Below are positions 1 to 8,397 of a stretch of DNA of 64,000 nt, piece after piece. The stretch comes from Croceitalea sp947503285 (GTDB taxonomy: Bacteria; Bacteroidota; Bacteroidia; Flavobacteriales; Flavobacteriaceae), in assembly GCF_036985505.1 (NCBI RefSeq), contig NZ_BTGQ01000006.1, positions 1 to 64,000 on the forward strand, written 5' to 3'. Position 1 is the stretch's first letter, and each line of letters begins with the position of its first letter. Under the pieces are notes generated by a model. That model saw only the letters and a list, made by a program, of their open reading frames with translations. It was not told the DNA's origin and did not search any database. The position numbers and the translations under genes were made by a program.

Positions 1-17
1 CTATTTAAAATTAGCAC

Positions 18-53
18 AAATTGCGTACCGCTTTGTACACCGAATTGCACACC
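18..53 (-). repeat. three tandem imperfect 12-bp repeats at left edge
   Basis: Read on the minus strand, three consecutive 12-bp units are GGTGTGCAATTC, GGTGTACAAAGC and GGTACGCAATTT. No gene covers them. Short tandem repeats of this kind can lie in front of integrase genes in Bacteroidota elements, and a tRNA-Pro stands just to the right. An integrase starting beyond the left edge is therefore possible, but this is inference. Confidence 0.4.
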
Positions 54-98
54 AGAAGGGTGGTTTCAAACGATATCATATGATTGCAGAAAAAATGA

Positions 99-132
99 AA
101 AACCCTGATAATCATACGATTAGCAGGGTTTT
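99..132 (-). terminator. intrinsic terminator of the tRNA transcript
   Basis: AAAACCCTG and CAGGGTTTT form a 9-bp stem around a 16-nt loop. On the minus strand the stem is followed by a T-rich run. It sits directly after the 3' end of tRNA-Pro. Confidence 0.6.
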
Positions 133-155
133 GATATTGCCATAATGGCAGTTCG

Positions 156-230
156 TCGGGGTGGCAGGATTCGAACCTGCGACCTCCGCGTCCCAAACGC
201 GGCGCGATAACCGGGCTACGCTACACCCCG
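156..230 (-). tRNA. tRNA-Pro (anticodon TGG)
   Basis: The minus strand folds as a full cloverleaf. The acceptor stem CGGGGTG/CACCCCG carries discriminator A. The anticodon stem is CCGCG/CGCGG with a TTTGGGA loop that gives anticodon TGG, and the T arm contains GGTTCGAATCC. CCA is not encoded. It lies 27 nt downstream of tRNA-Ser on the same strand and probably shares its transcript. Confidence 0.95.
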
Positions 231-257
231 AGTAGTTATCCCTATTAAAAGAAATTG

Positions 258-341
258 CGGAGAGAATGGGACTCGAACCCATGCGACACTTACGCGTCGA
301 CAGATTAGCAATCTGCTCCGTTACCACTCCGGCACCTCTCC
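258..341 (-). tRNA. tRNA-Ser (anticodon GCT)
   Basis: The minus strand shows acceptor stem GGAGAGG/TCTCTCC with discriminator G and an anticodon loop TTGCTAA, so it reads AGC/AGT codons. A long variable arm and a GGTTCGAGTCC T arm fit class II tRNA-Ser. Its length is 84 nt without CCA. Confidence 0.95.
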
Positions 342-457
342 TTTAATCTTACTTACTTAAGAACTTACGCAAAATGCGGATGCAAAAATACCCTTTCAAG
401 TTAAAGGAAACAACTATTTTTTTAATTATTTGAAATAAAAATTACAAAAGGTTTCAA

Positions 458-493
458 AAAAATAAAGTGGGGCAATTGCCCCACTTTATTTTT
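458..493 (-). terminator. perfect 36-bp palindromic terminator
   Basis: A perfect palindrome centred at 475/476 forms an 18-bp stem with a GC-rich middle (GTGGGGC) and A/T tracts at its feet. It can end transcription in both directions. It lies 18 bp beyond the stop codon of the leftward gene 512-2833. Confidence 0.85.
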
Positions 494-511
494 GATTATT
501 TCCATTGCTTA

Positions 512-2833
512 CTAATAAATCGTTTTTAAACTTCCGTTTTTACCATCTGGTGTAATGGCTTTGACATCGAAGGTAATTCCCCCTGATTCGGATAGTTTCG
601 GAAGTTCGATTACAGCTTCCCCATTTTCATCGGTTTTTAGCGAAGGATTCCAATACACCGTGCTGCCTTCGGTCTTGCCCCTCTTACTGTTTAATTGTCC
701 TTGATACGCATCAAAAGAAAGGGAATCATGAAAACCCTCAAAAGTCAGTCGCGCTTTTTTTCGATTAAAATAATTCTCATCCATACCGTTTCTAGTATAC
801 ATCAAAATTACACCTCCGGCACCTCTAGTTCCGTAAATAGTGGCATTTGCTCCAAGCAATAACTCAATTCGGTCAACGTCAAAGAAAGGTACAAGGCTCA
901 TAATATCGTTTAACGATGTAGGTTGTATCAAGGGCAATCCATCTATGACCCATAAAGTAGGCCCACCACCAATAGTCCGCGGTAATACCAATCTCGGGTT
1001 TAAACTCCCCAAACCTACCACCTGCACGCCCGGAATACCTAAAAACAGTTCAGGTATCGTTCTGGGTCTTTCCGGATTTTGATAGGTAACCCTATCTGGT
1101 TCGATATTGTAGATTGAGGGCGTCCTTTTTGCTTTCAATTTTTCCCCGATTAACGTAACTCCCTCTAAGGTAACCAATCGTTCGGCATTCTCATCCGGTT
1201 TGAATTCAGCAGTTTGTTTTTTAGGGATGAACTGTTTTGATCGTAAATCTTGTTGTCCATTCTTGTCTTCAAAGTTTAAGGGAGGGGTTTCATATTGATA
1301 GGGTACTACCTTTACGAACTTGTCCCTGTCTTCTTCAGCGACCCTTCTAAAAACCATGTCTGCCTCCCCTTCAATCTGCAAATTTTTCAGTTCGAAAAGG
1401 CCTTCTTCATTAGTAACCACCTCATAAGCCTCTGCCTCACCTTCTCCGCTGACTACGATCTGAATTTTGGTATTGGTCAAGGGAACTGCATCTAAATCAT
1501 AGGCCCTACCATAAAATTCCAGCCCTTTCTGAAAATTATATCTGATTTCATCGGGAAGTTCCGTAACCTTATTCAATGCATAATCTGCAGGTAATTGGTT
1601 GGTGAGCACCAACAGATCATTTAAAAAACGTTGGTTTCTAACGCTATCGAAACTATTTTTTGAAGTGCTAACCGTCTTATTTTGACCCAGGGCCACTGAA
1701 AGTTCGGTTTGTACGGGCAAGCCCTCGGTATCCGTAACCTTTATTTTCAATGACCTACCCTCGACATTTGAAGTTTCTTCGATTTGAAGTCGAAGTTCAT
1801 TATTGCTAATATGCAATGGCCGGCTAGCCCAGACCTGATCAATATCATCTTCTAACTGAAGTCTTAGCACCCCGTTGGGCAATTTACCTTTCGGAATGTC
1901 AATCTCGACCTCATTGTTCTTATTGAAATCTACTTTGGATTCAAAAAACTTGATTCCATTGATTCTTCCCCGCAAATAAATGTCTTGGTCTTTTAGATTT
2001 TTTGTTGAAGCTACTTTTGCCACGACTTTAGAATCATCTATCGTATTCAATCGTAATGTATAACCTACCGCATTACTATTGGGGAGGGGAATTTTTCTTC
2101 CTTTATTAAGCAGTAGGCTATACCGTTCACCGACTTTAGGTTTTAACAAAAACGTACCTAAACCGCCTCCATAGTTTTGCACTTTGGCCACTTCATTGTT
2201 ATTTTCATCAACTACCGAAATCTGGGTTTCCCCCAGTTTTTCAAAACCCACCGCAATTCTATTCTCCAATCCCGCAATCAGGTTTCCGCCTTCCGGAAAA
2301 ACTTCGATACCACCGAAATCAAGATTACCGACCGATGAAAGTGATTTACGCTTCTGAACGGAAATGGCCTTGACCGCAAAATTTTCAGGCCCGTAGTTCA
2401 ACATCCATCTGGTATAGGCCCGAAGGTAATGCTTACCGGATTTCGTTTTTTTCGGAACCTTAAAGGAGCCTTCTGCTGCCCCGTCAACCACTTTGTGATA
2501 CTGACTGTTGACCAGTTGCCCATTTTCATTCAGAAGTTCCACCTTAAGCACGTCACTCGCGCTCACCCGCAACTGTTCAGGACCCGTAAGCACATAAGCC
2601 TTAAAAAACAAGTGTTCTTTCGGTTCAAGAATATCCTTATCAGTATGCAGCAAAACTTGCTCTTGCCAAAGCACTAGGGAATCCTTCGGCGCACGTTCTT
2701 TTTGCAGGGATTCCCAAAAAACATCCTCCAATGATTGATCTGTGATTGCAGGTCCGGATTGTTGTCCTGTTAAAATGGCAACACTAAATAAGAATGTAAT
2801 CGTAGCCGAAAGGAAGTTGTTTTTAGAAATCAT
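512..2833 (-). CDS. TonB-plug/MG2-like surface protein
   Basis: A 773-aa protein that begins with a signal peptide (hydrophobic ATITFLFSVAILTG). The first half resembles the MG2/alpha-2-macroglobulin-like proteins of Bacteroidota, with wording such as HTDKDILEPKEHLFFKAYV near residue 65. A carboxypeptidase-regulatory-like beta domain follows at about 445-500, and a TonB-receptor plug-like domain at about 550-680 (IPELFLGIPGVQVVG, YGTRGAGGVILMYT). There is no outer-membrane barrel, so it is not itself a TonB receptor. In this family the plug is thought to act in outer-membrane protein complexes; the substrate is unknown. It is a single gene with its own strong terminator. The architecture is fairly sure, the function is not. 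Confidence 0.75.
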   Translation of the reverse strand: MISKNNFLSATITFLFSVAILTGQQSGPAITDQSLEDVFWESLQKERAPKDSLVLWQEQVLLHTDKDILEPKEHLFFKAYVLTGPEQLRVSASDVLKVELLNENGQLVNSQYHKVVDGAAEGSFKVPKKTKSGKHYLRAYTRWMLNYGPENFAVKAISVQKRKSLSSVGNLDFGGIEVFPEGGNLIAGLENRIAVGFEKLGETQISVVDENNNEVAKVQNYGGGLGTFLLKPKVGERYSLLLNKGRKIPLPNSNAVGYTLRLNTIDDSKVVAKVASTKNLKDQDIYLRGRINGIKFFESKVDFNKNNEVEIDIPKGKLPNGVLRLQLEDDIDQVWASRPLHISNNELRLQIEETSNVEGRSLKIKVTDTEGLPVQTELSVALGQNKTVSTSKNSFDSVRNQRFLNDLLVLTNQLPADYALNKVTELPDEIRYNFQKGLEFYGRAYDLDAVPLTNTKIQIVVSGEGEAEAYEVVTNEEGLFELKNLQIEGEADMVFRRVAEEDRDKFVKVVPYQYETPPLNFEDKNGQQDLRSKQFIPKKQTAEFKPDENAERLVTLEGVTLIGEKLKAKRTPSIYNIEPDRVTYQNPERPRTIPELFLGIPGVQVVGLGSLNPRLVLPRTIGGGPTLWVIDGLPLIQPTSLNDIMSLVPFFDVDRIELLLGANATIYGTRGAGGVILMYTRNGMDENYFNRKKARLTFEGFHDSLSFDAYQGQLNSKRGKTEGSTVYWNPSLKTDENGEAVIELPKLSESGGITFDVKAITPDGKNGSLKTIY

Positions 2834-2959
2834 AGCTTTACTTTTAAAATTGATAGTACAACTTTTATATAAGTAAATTTAACTATTATTCAAGGGAATA
2901 ACAACTTGTTTTTCATTTTATTAACGTTTGCATTTGAATTAAACTGCACCTAACCAAAC

Positions 2960-4996
2960 TTACTCCGGATACTCTACTCGTAAATGATAGATGTTGGTCA
3001 ATTTTTGTTTCAGCACTTTTTTGACGGCCTCTATTTCCTTAAAGGTAATATTCGCATTTAAGAATTGATTGGCCTGCATCTGGCCCTTCACTATTTTTTC
3101 AACAAATTCATCAAGCATCAAATAGGTTGGTGACCTTAGGCTTTTTGAGGCTGCCTCCACGGCATCGGCCATCATTAAAATCGCGGTCTCCTTTGAAAAA
3201 GGTATAGGGCCCGGGTATCTAAAATCCTCATCACTTACTTCTGGGTCGATCTCCTGCTGCTTTTTAAAAAAGTAGAATACCAAACTCGTACCATGGTGGG
3301 TTCGTAAGAAATCAATTACACGATCGGGTAGGTTGTTCTTTCGAGCCAATTCGATACCGTTGATGACATGGTCAATTATAATCTTGGCACTTTCTTTTGG
3401 TGGTAGGTCATCATGCGGGTTAACATTCGTAATCTGGTTTTCGGTAAAATAGGTCGGGTTATCCATCTTACCAATATCGTGATATAGTGCACCTACCCTG
3501 ACCAACATGGAATTTGCCCCTATCTCATTGGCCGCGGCCTCTGCCAAGTTGGCAACCTGTAAAGAGTGGTGAAAAGTACCTGGGGCCTTATTTGAAAGTT
3601 CTTTCAGTAATTTTGAATTGGTATCGGATAGTTCCAATAACGATACATCAGATACCAAGCCAAATATCTTTTCATACAGATAAATCAAAGGTTGGGCAAA
3701 TAGGGTTATCATCCCATTCAGCAGAAAAATACCAAAAGTGACCAATTCAATATTCTGTAGGTTTCCTTCGTGTATCACATGAAAAGCAAAATACCCTATG
3801 ATATAGATTAAGGTAATCTGACCGACCGAAATAAAAAGATTGGCCCTTTTGTACAATTCTGAAACCGTAAGTATGGTCACAATACCAGCGATAATCTGTA
3901 AAAAAATATATTCGAAACTATTGGGTACCACAAAACCTAAGATCAAAATGGTCAAAACATGAACGAAAAGGCCCAATCGAGCATCAAAAAAGTTTTTCAA
4001 TACAAGGGGAAGTATGCACAAGGGTACCACATATAAAAACGCATCATTGTTCTCAACCACCAAAGTGGTGATGAAGACCATTAAAAGAATGTTCACGAAG
4101 ATGAAGGTAACCTTGGTGTTATTGTTGAAAATTTCAGTACGGTACTTTTTCAAGAACAAAAACAGCATCATCAGTACCAATGCCACCAATACGGTATACC
4201 CTATTAAGATAAAATAGTAATTACTGCCTTTCCAAAGTTCTGATTCGTACTCCGTTTTTAATGAGTTGAGAATATTATAATCGTTGGATTCTACAACCTC
4301 ACCCTTTGCAATAATCAATTTACCTTCTAAAATATCACCTCTTGTAAATGACACTTTAGACATTTCAGCTTCCAAGGCATTCTCCGTAAGGTTTTTGTTG
4401 AATGTAACGTTGGGTCTTATCAAATTTTTAATAAGGTTCTCCAAGGGCGCACGGAGCTCATTCGAAAAACCAGCAAGGTGGTCCGCAACCCTCTCTTTGG
4501 CTTCTGAGATGCCCAAAATCTGATTTTTGGTCAATTTTCGAGCTTCATTATCCACCACCAATAAAACTTCTTGTTCGGTAACATCCGTATGGAATACACC
4601 GTTCACGTAGATGGAATCAAGCAGCTGACCCCCCGTTTTTAGCATGGCCCGTTTTTGTGAATTTGAAACCGTCCCTTCAGCAAATATCGAAGGTGATTGC
4701 CTTAGGTAAGACTGTTTGACGTTCTCATAAACCGCCCCATCATAGGTGTAGTACATTAGCCTGCGTTGCAGTAATGCCTGTTTTTCAGAAGTGATGTCCT
4801 CTTCCGTTTTTTTAATGGAAAAATCAAAAGGGGCATAGAGATTTTCATATTGCCAAGGCTTTCCTTTTTGGAAATCATATTTGAATTTTCCACCTCTCGG
4901 AAAAAAAAAGACAATGAGACCAATTGAAATAAAATAAAGGACATACTTATAAATAAGTGCTTGTTTCTTGTAAAACTTGTCTAATGATTTTCCCAT
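2960..4996 (-). CDS. 7TM-HD family membrane phosphodiesterase (PgpH-like)
   Basis: The predicted protein has 678 aa. An N-terminal TM segment (about 20-40) is followed by an extracytoplasmic 7TMR-HDED-like domain (to about 255), a bundle of some seven TM helices (about 265-455), and a cytoplasmic HD domain. The HD motif is intact: FHHSLQVANLAE, ALYHDIGKMDNP, HHGTSLVFYF and a late Asp (MMADAVEA). PgpH-type relatives hydrolyse cyclic di-AMP, which is the likely role. The ATG at 4996 is chosen because an upstream TTG (5017) falls inside a promoter -7 element. It is transcribed divergently from the thiolase. Confidence 0.82.
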   Translation of the reverse strand: MGKSLDKFYKKQALIYKYVLYFISIGLIVFFFPRGGKFKYDFQKGKPWQYENLYAPFDFSIKKTEEDITSEKQALLQRRLMYYTYDGAVYENVKQSYLRQSPSIFAEGTVSNSQKRAMLKTGGQLLDSIYVNGVFHTDVTEQEVLLVVDNEARKLTKNQILGISEAKERVADHLAGFSNELRAPLENLIKNLIRPNVTFNKNLTENALEAEMSKVSFTRGDILEGKLIIAKGEVVESNDYNILNSLKTEYESELWKGSNYYFILIGYTVLVALVLMMLFLFLKKYRTEIFNNNTKVTFIFVNILLMVFITTLVVENNDAFLYVVPLCILPLVLKNFFDARLGLFVHVLTILILGFVVPNSFEYIFLQIIAGIVTILTVSELYKRANLFISVGQITLIYIIGYFAFHVIHEGNLQNIELVTFGIFLLNGMITLFAQPLIYLYEKIFGLVSDVSLLELSDTNSKLLKELSNKAPGTFHHSLQVANLAEAAANEIGANSMLVRVGALYHDIGKMDNPTYFTENQITNVNPHDDLPPKESAKIIIDHVINGIELARKNNLPDRVIDFLRTHHGTSLVFYFFKKQQEIDPEVSDEDFRYPGPIPFSKETAILMMADAVEAASKSLRSPTYLMLDEFVEKIVKGQMQANQFLNANITFKEIEAVKKVLKQKLTNIYHLRVEYPE

Positions 4997-5014
4997 TTTT
5001 TTGAAGCCTAATCT

Positions 5015-5022
5015 CAAAAATA
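5015..5022 (-). promoter_or_regulatory. -7 element for the HD phosphodiesterase gene
   Basis: The minus strand reads TATTTTTG, a full match to the Bacteroidota -7 consensus TAnnTTTG, 18 bp before the ATG at 4996. I see no TTG at the usual -33 distance. Confidence 0.45.
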
Positions 5023-5056
5023 GAAAATTAAAAATTCACATAGATAGATAAGTACT

Positions 5057-5085
5057 TTGCAAGGCGGAATGCATTTTTAAATTTG
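5057..5085 (+). promoter_or_regulatory. promoter of the thiolase gene
   Basis: TTG at 5057-5059, an 18-nt spacer and TAAATTTG at 5078-5085 match the Bacteroidota sigma-ABfr pattern. The expected transcription start is near 5092. This rules out the in-frame upstream start at 5083 and supports ATG 5113. Confidence 0.65.
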
Positions 5086-5112
5086 TATTTTCGTGGCATA
5101 AAACGTAAGGTA

Positions 5113-6288
5113 ATGAAACAAGTGGTCATCGTATCGGCCGTTAGGACCCCTATCGGTAGCTTTATGGGCTCTTTATCATCGGTTCCGGCCCCTAAATTGG
5201 GAGCTATTGCCATTAAAGGTGCATTGGAAAAAATCAATTTGACGCCAGAACAGGTCGACGAGGTTTTAATGGGCAACGTGGTTCAGGCCGGTACAGGTCA
5301 GGCACCTGCACGGCAGGCCGCTATTTTTGCGGGAATCCCAGATACGGTTCCTTGCACCACCATCAATAAGGTTTGCGCCTCGGGCATGAAATCTGTCATG
5401 CAAGCTGCCCAATCGATAACCCTGGGTGATAACGAGATCGTAGTTGCCGGGGGTATGGAGAATATGAGCCTTATCCCGCATTACGTACACATGCGCAAAG
5501 GGACCAAGTTTGGCCCTACTTCCCTAGTTGATGGCATGCAAAAAGACGGGTTGGTCGATGTTTATGATCAAAATGCAATGGGGGTATGTGCTGATGCCTG
5601 TGCGACAAAACACGATTTTACCCGTGAGGAGCAAGATGCATTTGCCATTCAATCTTATAATCGTTCAGCTGACGCATGGAATGAAGGTAAATTCTCAGAG
5701 GAAATAGTACCCGTAGAAGTACCTCAAAGAAGAGGGGAACCACTGCTCTTTTCAGAAGATGAAGAATACAAGAACGTGCGGATGGAAAAAATTCCGGCAC
5801 TAAGACCTGCATTTACGAAAGACGGTACGGTTACCGCCGCTAACGCATCGACGATTAACGATGGGGCTGCTGCATTGGTGCTCATGAGTGCCGAAAAAGC
5901 GGTGGAATTAAAGTTAGAACCCTTAGCCACCATTAAAAGTTATGCAGATGCCGCACAAGAACCGAAATGGTTCACTACGGCCCCTGCAAAGGCCCTGCCT
6001 AAAGCCCTTGACAAAGCAAATATCAAGATTGATGATGTTGATTATTTTGAATTTAATGAAGCCTTTTCGGTAGTCGGGTTGGCGAATACGAAATTATTGG
6101 GTTTGACCGATGAAAATGTAAACGTCAATGGCGGTGCGGTTTCCTTAGGGCATCCATTAGGTTGCTCAGGAGCAAGGATTTTGGTTACCCTGATACATAT
6201 TTTAAGGCAAAGGGATGCCAAAATCGGAGCGGCGGCCATATGTAACGGTGGTGGTGGTGCTTCTGCCGTAATCGTTGAACGCAACTAA
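5113..6288 (+). CDS. acetyl-CoA C-acetyltransferase (thiolase)
   Basis: A 391-aa type II thiolase that joins two acetyl-CoA into acetoacetyl-CoA, or runs the reverse reaction in beta-oxidation and ketone use. The N-terminal signature is VIVSAVRTPIGSF. The acyl-binding Cys is in NKVCASGMKSV (about residue 88), followed by NEAFSV, GGAVSLGHPLGCSGAR with the catalytic His, and the C-terminal CNGGGGASA loop with the second Cys. Length is normal for the family. The start at 5113 follows from the promoter. The next gene begins 18 nt downstream, so the two may be cotranscribed. Substrate chain length cannot be told from the sequence. Confidence 0.93.
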   Translation: MKQVVIVSAVRTPIGSFMGSLSSVPAPKLGAIAIKGALEKINLTPEQVDEVLMGNVVQAGTGQAPARQAAIFAGIPDTVPCTTINKVCASGMKSVMQAAQSITLGDNEIVVAGGMENMSLIPHYVHMRKGTKFGPTSLVDGMQKDGLVDVYDQNAMGVCADACATKHDFTREEQDAFAIQSYNRSADAWNEGKFSEEIVPVEVPQRRGEPLLFSEDEEYKNVRMEKIPALRPAFTKDGTVTAANASTINDGAAALVLMSAEKAVELKLEPLATIKSYADAAQEPKWFTTAPAKALPKALDKANIKIDDVDYFEFNEAFSVVGLANTKLLGLTDENVNVNGGAVSLGHPLGCSGARILVTLIHILRQRDAKIGAAAICNGGGGASAVIVERN

Positions 6289-6306
6289 TCCATTAGCAGT
6301 ATACCA

Positions 6307-7059
6307 ATGCAGTATGGAATCTGCCATATGAGTATCGTTGCTGTAAGAAGTGGTGCCGATGATAGCACTGCCATGGTGACCCAATTACTTTATGGTGATT
6401 TCTTCAAGGTCAAGGAACGTAGAAAAAAATGGAGCAGGATAACAGTCTGTTTCGACCATTGTGAAGGTTGGATCCTAAACAACCAATTTCGACTAATCCC
6501 AGAAACGCATTTTAAGGACTTTGACTCAAAAGAAGCCCATCGACTTACTACGGATTTTGTTTCACATATTATCTCAGAAAAAGGGGTATTGACCCCTATT
6601 GTTTTGGGATCTCGGGTTGATGGCATCCCTTTATTACACCATTCCTTTGATGGAAGTGCGCCCATAGTAAAACAATTGAAATCAAACCTAGTTGCGACGG
6701 CTTTACTATATCTAAATACACCTTATTTATCGGGTGGAAAAACCCCTTTTGGTATAGATAGTTCAGGTTTTAGCCAAATGGTCTATAAAATAAATGGGTT
6801 CAACCTATTTCGAAGCACTGAGAAACAAGCTACACAAGGGGAGCCATTAAGCTTTATCGAAGAAAGCGAACCGGGTGATCTTGCATTTTTTGATAATAAC
6901 GATGGTATTATAAATCACGTAGGTATCATACTTAAAGACAATTACATCATACATGTCAATGGCCAAGTACGTATTGATAGGTTAGATCACACCGGCATTT
7001 TTAACGTAACGGAAAAAATATACTCCCACAAATTACGTGTCATCAAAAAAATTGCATAA
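6307..7059 (+). CDS. NlpC/P60 (C40)-like protein, catalytic Cys replaced by Ser
   Basis: A 250-aa protein with an N-terminal SH3-like part and a C-terminal NlpC/P60 domain (about 120-250), the fold of peptidoglycan endopeptidases that cut D-Glu/diamino-acid stem peptides. The canonical D-C-S-G-F motif reads DSSGF here, so the nucleophile position (152) is Ser. The usual YLWGG reads YLSGG. The rest of the active site is kept: EPGDLAFF, the His in NHVGI (about 204) and the polar site IIHVNG. No signal peptide is evident. It may be a pseudo-enzyme that binds muropeptides, or a Ser variant. It sits 18 nt after the thiolase and ends at a shared terminator. Confidence 0.8.
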   Translation: MQYGICHMSIVAVRSGADDSTAMVTQLLYGDFFKVKERRKKWSRITVCFDHCEGWILNNQFRLIPETHFKDFDSKEAHRLTTDFVSHIISEKGVLTPIVLGSRVDGIPLLHHSFDGSAPIVKQLKSNLVATALLYLNTPYLSGGKTPFGIDSSGFSQMVYKINGFNLFRSTEKQATQGEPLSFIEESEPGDLAFFDNNDGIINHVGIILKDNYIIHVNGQVRIDRLDHTGIFNVTEKIYSHKLRVIKKIA

Positions 7060-7060
7060 A

Positions 7061-7088
7061 AAAACCCTGATATAATATCAGGGTTTTC
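7061..7088. terminator. bidirectional terminator
   Basis: The stem AAAACCCTGATA/TATCAGGGTTTT encloses a short loop, with A/T tracts on both sides. It separates the convergent genes ending at 7059 and 7110. Confidence 0.85.
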
Positions 7089-7109
7089 TATGCTGTCTTA
7101 TGAACTGAC

Positions 7110-8360
7110 TTATTCCCCTATCAATTTTTTGATACGCATGAAGTTCTCATTATCTCCAAGTGCTCCATAGATATTCTTTAGTTGGGATAGGATACCTTCA
7201 TTATCAGGATTGGTTTTAAGGGCTTCTTCTAAAATTTTAACGCCTTCCAAAAACAACTCATCCTTTTTCGCCTTAAGCTCATCGTAACGGGCGGTGTCGG
7301 CCCTTGACGTACCCAATGTATTCATTTCATCAATTAAGGCATTGCCTTCGTTTACGTACGTGGTAGAAAGGTTCAATTGGGCATTGATGTAATTAGGGTC
7401 TACTGCCAGGGCCTTTTTAAAGGCATCACGGGCCTCCTCTAAATTACCTTGTTCCATACTGATAACCCCGATATTGTATAAGAGATCCGGATTATTCGGG
7501 GCCATTGCCGAGGCTTGGCCCATTAGTTCCTTAAACTTATCTTTTTCACCGATACTATAATATAGGTTAGCCTTGTTCAAAACCAAGTTGACATCGTCAG
7601 GATTGTTCGATATGGCATCTTCGTATGCTGCGAGGGCCTCATCATTCTTTCCTTGTTCTTGATAGATCAATGCGATGTTCTTTACAATTTCGGCTTTCTT
7701 TGAAGGTGTGGTCTCTTCTTTTGGATCTTTATGGGTACCTGCCTTAACATACAGGTCCCTGGTCGTCTTATCCATTGATTCTACTTCACCAGAGGCGACA
7801 TTGACGGCAGTATATTTCACCTCACTACCATCGTAATTCAATTCTTTCAACTCATTGTAAAAGCGTATCGCCTGATCGTAATTGTCTGGGCCACCATTTA
7901 CCGCGCTACTGGCAGCATAATAAAGGTAGATGGTATCTTGAGGGCTCAACTTGTACGCAGTGTATAGCTTACTTGCACCTTCTTTATAATTCTTGTTATT
8001 GTTATCTTCTACGGCTGCATTGACCAACTCAGAGGTCATTTGGGTCAATTTCTGTTGTGCCGCAGCGGTATATTTCGGTTTACCTGAAGCCTCTTCAATG
8101 GTAATGACCTTTTTCAGGGCAGCAACGGCTGCATCAAAATCAGACAACTGGGCACTGGCATTACCAAGAATGGAATACGCCTGCGCCTGTAACTTGGGGT
8201 CTGCATTTTCGATTAAAGCCATGGCACCTTCCAAGGTGCTTTTTGCCGCTGCGGCATTTCCATTTTTCAATGCTTTGTCAGCCGCTTTGATTTCAGATTT
8301 TTGCGAAATGCCTGCCATTGTTATCGAAAAGGCAAGCAGTATTAAAATTTTAGTTCTCAT
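7110..8360 (-). CDS. secreted TPR-repeat protein
   Basis: A 416-aa protein with a signal peptide (MRTKILILLAFSITMAGIS) and tetratricopeptide repeats over most of its length. The clearest units are near residues 220-330 (e.g. KNIALIYQEQGKNDEALAAYEDAI and LLYNIGVISMEQGNLEEARDAFKKAL, shown here as family-like wording). TPRs are scaffolds for protein contacts, so this is probably a periplasmic or envelope protein; no enzymatic domain is visible. It lies 37 nt downstream of gyrA on the same strand and is probably cotranscribed with it. The exact role is unknown. Confidence 0.82.
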   Translation of the reverse strand: MRTKILILLAFSITMAGISQKSEIKAADKALKNGNAAAAKSTLEGAMALIENADPKLQAQAYSILGNASAQLSDFDAAVAALKKVITIEEASGKPKYTAAAQQKLTQMTSELVNAAVEDNNNKNYKEGASKLYTAYKLSPQDTIYLYYAASSAVNGGPDNYDQAIRFYNELKELNYDGSEVKYTAVNVASGEVESMDKTTRDLYVKAGTHKDPKEETTPSKKAEIVKNIALIYQEQGKNDEALAAYEDAISNNPDDVNLVLNKANLYYSIGEKDKFKELMGQASAMAPNNPDLLYNIGVISMEQGNLEEARDAFKKALAVDPNYINAQLNLSTTYVNEGNALIDEMNTLGTSRADTARYDELKAKKDELFLEGVKILEEALKTNPDNEGILSQLKNIYGALGDNENFMRIKKLIGE

Positions 8361-8397
8361 CGTAAAAAGGTAATTTAAAATATTTAGTGTTTAGTAC

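Noticed and set aside
5083..5112. Upstream in-frame start for the thiolase
   Set aside because: It lies in the promoter -7 box TAAATTTG; the family N-terminus begins at 5113.
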